Shown here piece after piece: positions 56,246 to 64,000 of a stretch of DNA of 64,000 nt (position 1 is its first letter; each line of letters opens with the position of its first letter). Source of the stretch: Pagrus major (lineage: Eukaryota; Chordata; Actinopteri; Spariformes; Sparidae); the NCBI RefSeq assembly GCF_040436345.1, contig NC_133230.1, positions 10,116,197 through 10,180,196 on the forward strand. The letters are read 5' to 3'. The notes under the pieces were generated by a model. The model was not told where the DNA came from. It saw only the letters and a list, made by a program, of their open reading frames with translations, and searched no databases. The position numbers were made by a program, and so were the translations under genes.

Positions 56246-59200
56246 TAATATTACAAGATTCAAATAACATTGTTTTCTCTTCATTTTATGGATCAGCAGC
56301 CATGTTGGGTTACTTAAAGGAAAAATGTTTGTAATATTGCAATTCTTTACAAGAAAGTTAAGACAAGTTCATAGAAAGTTAGGAAATACTTTGTTCAAAT
56401 TAATTTAAAAAAACAACAACAATTCAATAAATATAACTTTCTTAGTAAACTTCCTAAAGTAAAATGCAAAAAAAAAGTTTTTTCGAGCATGTTTTATCAT
56501 AATATTTTATTCCATATGATCTTTTGCATCCTTTATCAATAAAATCTTCATCTAAAACTTTAAACGTAAGACATCTTATTGATTTACGAGGAGAAAAGCC
56601 AGTTTTCGCTCACAAATTGATTGAGTTGTCAAAGTGGCTGTCTGCTCATTTTATCTGCTGTGGAACTTGGAGCTCAGCGCTCTCCCATCAGGGTATATTT
56701 GTAGCTACAACACAATGTTCAAAAGCCTTTGTCCCTCATCCTTTTGCTGTGATCTGCGTCTCAGGGCTTGTGGACAAAAGGTGTCAAACGGAGCGTTGGA
56801 CTTGGCCTGCCATGTCCTCCCGAGGCTGCTCCTAATCCTATTACTGTGGGCTGTGGAGGAGTATGGATCCTGCACTCCCTTCATCCCTGAAACTATTAAA
56901 GTCCAAGGGGGCCCTGTGTGTTTACTCTGCGTATGTGTGCGTGTCTATGTGTGTGTTCTTGTGTGTGTAATTGCATTGTAAGCAACTTCTTATCCACGTT
57001 GTCATAATGTGTTATCCAGTGATGCGGCTCAAGGTTTGCCGTCTCTTTCGGTTCGCTACGGGGCAGGTGGACATTTCAATCTCTCGCTCGTCGCTGCTGC
57101 CATATTCAGCACAACTCTGATCCATCTGTGGTGCAGTTTCAAGTCAGATCTTTCAATATAGACAGTATTTGATTATGTTATTTGGTTGTTTTGTACGGTT
57201 GGAGTGTCTCACAGCAATAAGACATTTAATGAGTAGAAGTATCCTCCAATAATGAAAGATTCTCACTTTATACATGTTTCTTTTTTTAATATTTGACATC
57301 TGACAACTCTGCAGGCATCTGAGAAGTTGAGTCAAACTGCTTGAATTGAATCATTACGTAACAATAACCACACAGCTGAAAATCTGTCACATCGGTACAG
57401 TAGTTTTGCAGTAGAAGGTCTAGTAGGCCCAGTAACTCTAGGCCTATCTCACATCTTAGATATTTGGACTTGATAAAGATGAATGGTAAACCAAATTGAA
57501 CATGGGAATTTTTTTATTTATGCAATCTTAATTAGTTACTTTTAAAAAAAAGGAATTAAAGAGTGACACCCATGCAAAGTAAAATCTTGAATTTTGTGAA
57601 CCTTTACACCTCAGACCCTCGTTATAGATGATCTGTCAGTGATCAGAGGAAGATAATCAGCACTAATATCTGAGCCAAACTTGTGATACTGGATAGAAAA
57701 GCTAATTCTAACTAGAGCCCATCTAATACTCAATTTTTGGGACTGATGCAGATTTGCAATATTAGGGAGTAAAACATTCTGATATCAAATATTGGCTGAT
57801 ATACACACATTTTTGCAGTGATCCCTCAAACTTGGCTATCAAACACCTGTGATGTAGCAGAGGTGGAATATTTAACAATATACTTTACTGTCTAAACAAC
57901 ATCAGAACACTGAAACAACTTCACTGTGGATTTATTTTTGTCCAGGCTGTTCCCATCTAAATCTTCATCTTTATTCCTTGAGTAAGTTTGACTATCATTA
58001 AATTTATGACAGCTGTATGATTGGAAGTTGTAAACAGTAACTTAATTGATTCAGACAATAATACATAAAAATAAGAAAACCTCAGGTACTATCTTATGGC
58101 ATTAACTGTTAAAAACTGTCTTTCAAATGTCAGTAATTTGGTATGCCTATGTTTTTTTTTTTTACAAACTGTCTTATATTCAGCTCCGTAGAAAAGTCTT
58201 ATTTTTCACAAATCCTCAATGAAACTCAGTGATGTTGATGTCGGCTATCAAGTCTCTAATCAGTGCATCATGAAACATCAGTGTCTAACTGCACATACGA
58301 CAGTAATGTTAAAGGAAAAGATATAAGACGCAACAAAATTTAGAAAATGTGTTTTCCCATGTTGAGCGAAAATATTGATTCATTGGCTTCTTTCAGTTTG
58401 TCTGATTGTCTGAGATTAAAACGAGCGTAATGAAATGTTGTCGAATGGCCTTTGTTTCCTCTTCATATCACTGATCTGGCTAAAGTGCAGGCGGTGGCCA
58501 CACAGACAGACACACACGCACATGCAGCCGTGCACGTCCTCTCAATAGTCGCATTTGCGTGAACATTGACCAGAGTCAATTGCCTGTCAAATGCTATGCA
58601 CGATTAGACACCAGTAGGTACGAGGTCTAATACAGGCGAGCCTCCCAAAGCCTGGACGTTGTGGGGGCCCCGCTCTGTGAACCCCGTGGCCCTTCTCACT
58701 CCCCTTCACCCTCTGCAACCCCCCTCCCTATTTCATCTCACCGCCCCTGTTCAATGTTAATGTCCAGCGGTGTCCACTCGTCGGACGTCTCCCTCCCGGG
58801 CAGAAACCTGGAGAAGAAAGGGCGAAAAGGAGAAAGAAAACCGAAGCTTCCCTCCTTCTTTTCTCACCCTCGCCTCCTCTTGTGTGCTGTCCAGCTGGCT
58901 GTGACCCTTGACCCCCTGACCCTCACTCCTGACCCCTGGACCCGTTCCCACGCCACGCCTTTTTGTGTCCACCTCGCCATGGCAACACCTTGGTCACTGC
59001 TGCTGCCACGGTAACAGATGGACTGGGGCCTGGAAATAACTTCATTCAGCCCCGCCCGGAGGGGTGAGCACCATGGACAATCTGCCCTGAACCCCCCCCC
59101 CTCCCTCCCCCTGACTCACACACATACACGCTCTCGGACTCATACACAGCGCCCCCAACCCAACTTTGACACCTCCTGTGCCACATTCTAACACCCCAAT

Positions 59201-60479
59201 CCCCTCGGATCCACTCCCTCAGCAGGGGCCTCTGGGTATCAGGGCCTGATAGAGTCATTAACACAGAAATCCCAGATTCACCCTGGCATGTACACGGGAC
59301 ATACATGGGAATAAGAATAAGTTACCATTATTGGCACAGGAAAGCGCATGAAAAGACACCCCAAAGTCACCCACATATCCCATTTCACACTGCTGGTATT
59401 TATGGTTCGCAGCGTAGGAGCACCAACTTCATCGCCGTGCTGTAATTATCTCTCTGCTTCTTTTATTAGCCCTATTGTTTTCTCACATCCTCTGATGAGA
59501 AAAGCTGCTGGGGGGACAGTTGTAAAGACACAGAGCTGAGCAGCGGGGGATCTGTTTGCTAACTCGGAGACAAACGGTGACTTGAATGGCATCGCTGAGG
59601 AGCTCAATAAGGTGCAGCAGGAAAATGAACTGCAACAGTTTTGGTGCTAATCAGTAACTAACCTCTAAACAAGGTTGTGTGTGTTTTGTCCCCTTCTGTG
59701 GGGAACACCTCTCGGACAGACACTGTGAATAGATTAAAGGGGGATAGTGTAATTACTTGTGCTGAATGGGGTCTGCGCCGTGCAGGGGAAGAAAGGGTTT
59801 ACGCTGTCGAAACACACTTGTCTTTGTAAAGACAGCTCTGATCCTCTGGGTCTCATCTCGCACTCCCTGCAGAGAGCAAACAAACAAGTAAACAAACAAA
59901 ATGGCGACCACTGACACAACAGAGGCCTCCCATTTCATGGTTATTAAGATTCAACTCTGTCTTAAAGGGTTGTGCAAAAAAAAAAAAAAAAAGAGCGCAA
60001 CTTAAATTTTTCCATGAATGAAAAGACAGATTTGTCCTCTTGAAGCTATTTTATTTTTTTATTCTTTAAATGTGTGTTTTTTTTGTAGTTAAACCAACTG
60101 GGCTGACTGGGGAGCAGGTGGGGGAGAGGGGGGCACCACAGGCAACCGCCAAAAGACTGACCATTGAGGCGAAATCACACAAGCGAAGCCACTTATTCAA
60201 TTTTTGGGATTTCGTTTCCCCCATCCATCCCTGCATGCATCTGCATCCCACTATCTTTCCCTCTAGTTTCACTCTCCCCCCCACTCACCCTTCCCTCCCC
60301 TCCTGTGTCCAATACCCCCTCATCCTACCCTGTCCCCCCCCCACGCCTTTTCTCTCCCCCTCCTCCCCTCTGCCTCTCGCCCAGTTCATTGTACCAAAGG
60401 AGATTTTCTCCATTGAGGCCCAGTCTCTTAGGTAACCCCAGCACTGCATGAAATGAGGAGAGGAAGAGAGCGAGAGACA

Positions 60480-60485
<6 letters not shown>

Positions 60486-60540
<55 letters not shown>
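60486..60540. repeat. (GA)n microsatellite
   Basis: About 27 uninterrupted AG/GA units inside a longer purine-rich block (60450-60660). Confidence 0.97.
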
Positions 60541-60542
<2 letters not shown>

Positions 60543-63459
60543 CGGGGAAATTGAGAGAGGGCGAAGGAAATGTAAAGGCAGAGGGAGGGCCGGACAGAAA
60601 GGGTTGAAGAAGGAGAGGGAGAAGGACGCAGGATCAGAGGCAGCAGAGGCGTTGAGAATGAAAGATGGAGAAGTAGGACAAGTGCGGCCAGACGTCGACA
60701 GCGATGCAGCTAAAACTCGACCCAGAACTGAGGGAGGAAGAATGAGAGGCGAGGATGCCTGTCCGACATGTAAGGATGAATCCTCTGTGGCTCAGAGGGA
60801 CTTTATCATGTGCTTTTCGCAGTAATTCTTAAAACAGGTTTTAGGCCCCAAAGGGTCCAAATACAGGGCACTACTGTGCTTTTGTCTTTTTCTTGTCCTA
60901 TTTCTTATTTTTCATTGCTTTGAGCTCATATTAACTGATGTAAATTTAGGCTTTTTTTTTTTTTTTTTTTACTTTTTAACAGGTCAAGTCTTTTTGAAAT
61001 GGGCTCCAGTAGCCTGTGTGGCAGCAGCACCTGAAGAGAAGTGTGAACCAGCTGAGTTCAGGCCTCTAGGCCTCTTTTAAGACCAGCAGGAGGTGGAGAG
61101 GGATCTGTTCTTGTCAGGGACATTGAGCATACTATTTTATTTTTTAAATTGATAACATAGAATAAACATGATTTAATTATAGATGTTTTTAACATGGCTA
61201 GCAAACTTTATAAAGTTTTATCTTTTACTGGGAAAAAAGTTTCAGCCATTATGTCTCACTGGCATTCATGACAGAGTTTAGTTTACTTTACTTAAGAAGA
61301 GCAAAGTCAAATGTTTTCCATTTTACTGATAATTATAAGTATTAAAAGACATTTGTATTTCAGCATTCAGATAACATTTAAAGCCTTTTTTCTTTTTTAC
61401 TTTTTGAACCATGTGCTGGATTTACTGGCTCTGTGATCTAAGTGTAAACTTTGTTCTGCACAGAGACTCTAACTGTAAGGAAAGGACCCTCTCTGAAACG
61501 CTGCCATCCTTTGTGGCCATGCTGCTCTGCACCTCAATGGTGGGCACACAGCACATGGGGTTCCCATGAATAGGCCAGGCCTCACCAAAGACCACATCAT
61601 TTGGATAAAGACGGGCTCCCACAGAAAGAGAAAACACCTCACGGAGCGAATCAGATAAAGATAAAATGTTGCATACGGCAAATCAGATTAGAGCGAGTCA
61701 GAGCTTTACTTTTTCATTTTCAGGGTTTCTTTCCCCCCCGCTCCACCCTCTTGTCTCCAACTCAGTTAAATTTACTACCGCTGCTGCTCATGCGTCTCAT
61801 AATAATGCGCTCTACTGCTGTGCTGAGTTATCATCTCAGGCTTTTGTCTTCTTTGATCTGTGTGACCGTTGGGGGACCCACTTCTTCTTTTGTAGAGGGT
61901 CACATCGCCGGCTCCTTTTGGACGGGCCTGCCCCCGGGTGGTGACCCCTTCGTTCATCATGGTGTCACCCACACAGAGGACAAGCATGAGTTAGAGCTTT
62001 TCTCCCTCTCTCTTTTCTCCTCTTCCTTTCTCCTTGCCTTCCCGCTCATTCCTCTGTTCTAGTCTGACCATCCTCTCCTTCTTGTCCATCCGTAGGCACT
62101 GACCTGAGGCCAGCTGGGGGTCAAACGCTCTGCTGATACTGACCAGCAAAAAGGAGGAAGTGATATTTGGATTGAATCGCCGCCATTCACTCTCTGAAGT
62201 TGGTGATTTAAAGCTGAATTGACTTCAGCAACCTTAACTCTCCAGCCAGCGAGCCAGGCCGTTCACCTGACCATCATAAAGTGTGTGTGAGTATGAAAAC
62301 ATACCGATGACCAAGAAAGAGACGGAGGTCCGGAGCTGATTGTCCAAACGCAATTCTTGCGTCTGCCTTTGTGAAAACAGGAGTTGTGGATGGACATCAC
62401 GCCCCTGACCTCTGAAAATCAGCGAGGGACGGATCACATGGACAGGATGAAACTCTGGCTTTGTGGGTGAATGAGTGAGAGACATGAAAGACAAATAGAG
62501 AGAGGGAGACATTGAAAAAGGGAGAGTGTGTGTTTATGTAAATGTAAAGCCTGTAAGAACCTTTCTTGACAATTTTAGAGGTCACTGAACTTCTTTTTTT
62601 TTTTTTTCCCCAAACAAACCCAGCAGAGTCGAGGCTGTAAAAGCTCTCTGTCCAAAGCTTTTAGTTGTAACAGAACAACAAAAATGTAAAATGAGCAAAT
62701 CTGCTCTTCGGGTCGACTCAGGTGGGCAGTGGTTTACAAGACAGGCTGATGAATAATTAATATCATGATTGGCCTGAAACGTAATGTCACCAAATACAGA
62801 CAGCAGGTGGACGGCAGCCAAGTGGGACGTGAAGAGAAAGACGATTCATTTATTTGGCAAATAATATAACACAAGACTCAACAGCAAATTGTGAGACAGA
62901 AACCTTCACATTTATTTTTACTGCAAAAGATGTTGTAAAACTTTTGCACATGTTCGTTTCAACAGGTTTTAAAACTGACTTGATGCTCGACCTGCCGCTG
63001 CCGTTCATTTTTTAAACTTTTTTGCACGTTTCTTTTGCTCAGGTGCAAAGCCCAGTGCTCATACAAGATCAGGGGTATCCCATTTTGGAAAAGAAGGGGG
63101 TTAGAGTCTGTCTGTGGAGCAGAAAGGCCTGAATAGCTCTCAACATGTTAAGTACAGTTGAATGTGTCCGGTTCGCACTCCAGCACCGGCGTCTACAGAG
63201 GGCCTTGCTAAATTTGCAGTGGAAGGAGTGAGTGACAGAAAAAGAGTGAGAGTGAATGTAGGTAGGGAGGTGTGTGTGTGTGTGTGTGTGCTTACCCTCT
63301 CTGTGTTTGCCTCTGTGTGTGTTTTTTCCTGTGTTTGACAAAGTTCAGGGGGCCAGACTCGGAGAAAGAAAAGGGGAAAATGAGAGAAAGTAAAGGATTT
63401 GAATGAGGTGGTGAGAAACAGGGAGTGAGACAGGATGAAAAAGAAGGCAAAGATCAGAC

Positions 63460-63515
63460 AGAGAGAGAGAGAGAGAGAGAGAGGACAGAGAGGACAGAGA
63501 GGACAGAGAGGAGGA
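63460..63515. repeat. (GA)n followed by a 9-bp GGACAGAGA tandem
   Basis: A GA tract runs directly into about three copies of GGACAGAGA. This is slippage-type low-complexity DNA. Confidence 0.9.
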
Positions 63516-64000
63516 CAAGGGGACATTTTTGGAGGGAAAAAGGAGACCAGGCTCCTTGAAATCTGTGTGGCGAAATAGTCCGCTGCTTCACAGCACGAGT
63601 GGCGTAAATTGGTGATATTTATAGATTGAAGCTGCAGGAAGCGACAACTCGGTCTGGGAAATACGTATAGAGAAAGAGAAAGAGCGAGGGAGAGAGAGAG
63701 TGGGAGAGAGAGGGTGGGAGGGAGATCAAGAGCGAGGCTGCATTAATATGCTAATGGCCTGAGTGAATGCACAACAGGCCCACTGACCAGGCTAATCACT
63801 GGTGGACACACACTGAGGCTAATCCCTCACACAGCACTCACACACATGCAGCCACACATGCACATACAGTGCAGGTTAAAATTTAAGAGAGTGACATATT
63901 TGCATTGTTTTGTCTCTGTAGTCCAGCACATCGGATTAGAAATGAAACACTGAGTGTGAGTGAAAAGGACAGACTTTCTGCTTTAATATGCATGTTTTTG

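Larger units (their letters stand above)
42225..64000. other. 22-kb stretch without a supported gene
   Basis: No ORF on either strand shows a recognisable domain or exon chain. I looked for GAS7 exons (its C-terminal block and SH3/WW/F-BAR motifs), because GAS7 follows RCVRN in human, and saw none. Contents: AAT/ATT tracts (43675-43860), a repeat at 47265-47590, AAGTA repeats (47828-47990, 48650-48730, 56128-56245), tandem 15-mers (48111-48155), a gypsy-neutral repeat-like block at 52425-52790, GA tracts (60486-60540, 63460-63482) and several non-repetitive GC-richer blocks (51470-51790, 56610-56910, 58440-58640, 61590-61960, 62620-62860, 63730-63810). Confidence 0.6.

Noticed and set aside
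58661..59014. Plus-strand 117-codon frame, Pro/Ser-rich
   Set aside because: Composition-driven open frame in C-rich sequence; no domain and no exon partners.
60070..60451. Two overlapping Pro/Ser-rich plus-strand frames
   Set aside because: They arise from a pyrimidine-rich tract. Two frames open over the same bases indicates composition rather than coding.
61601..62062. Plus-strand 153-codon frame
   Set aside because: No recognisable domain; two other overlapping frames are equally open. Treated as possible non-coding element.
42225..64000. Expected GAS7 or GLP2R exons from human synteny
   Set aside because: I searched by eye for the GAS7 C-terminal block, SH3/WW motifs and class B receptor signatures and found none. 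Short exons could still be missed.

Overview
This window is nuclear DNA from a ray-finned fish, most likely a percomorph teleost. Genes are split into short exons with GT-AG introns. Long dinucleotide repeats are common. Intergenic DNA is full of dispersed families typical of percomorphs: AAGTA/TACTT-rich units, TTAA-flanked foldback MITEs, a hAT MITE and a Tc1 remnant. Four protein-coding genes can be rebuilt exon by exon. Each closes into one uninterrupted reading frame with compatible splice phases.

Left part (1-20.1 kb): after about 4.9 kb of repeat-rich DNA comes a NECAP gene on the minus strand (8 coding exons, 262 aa, closest to NECAP2 by remembered sequence). It lies head-to-head with a plus-strand epsin-family gene (9 coding exons, 944 aa). 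The two start codons are about 1.3 kb apart and share a CpG-rich upstream region. Both products act with AP-2 and clathrin in endocytosis. The epsin-like protein has an ENTH domain but no recognisable UIM. It has 31 DPF motifs, 14 of them in a near-perfect 24-bp tandem array, plus a clathrin box and a C-terminal NPF.

Middle (18.1-33.3 kb): repeat-rich spacer, then a plus-strand claudin-fold gene of the GSG1/GSG1L group, probably gsg1l2 (6 exons, 490 aa). It has four membrane segments and an unusual Gly/Met-rich cytoplasmic tail of about 115 residues.

Right part (33.3-64 kb): a minus-strand recoverin/visinin gene (3 coding exons, 192 aa) lies tail-to-tail with the GSG1L2-type gene. The GSG1L2-RCVRN pairing also occurs on human 17p13.1. 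The remaining 22 kb (42-64 kb) holds no gene I can support. It contains repeats, a perfect 50-bp inverted repeat (42112-42224), low-complexity tracts and several non-repetitive stretches that could be conserved non-coding elements. No RNA genes, CRISPR arrays or prokaryotic features were seen.
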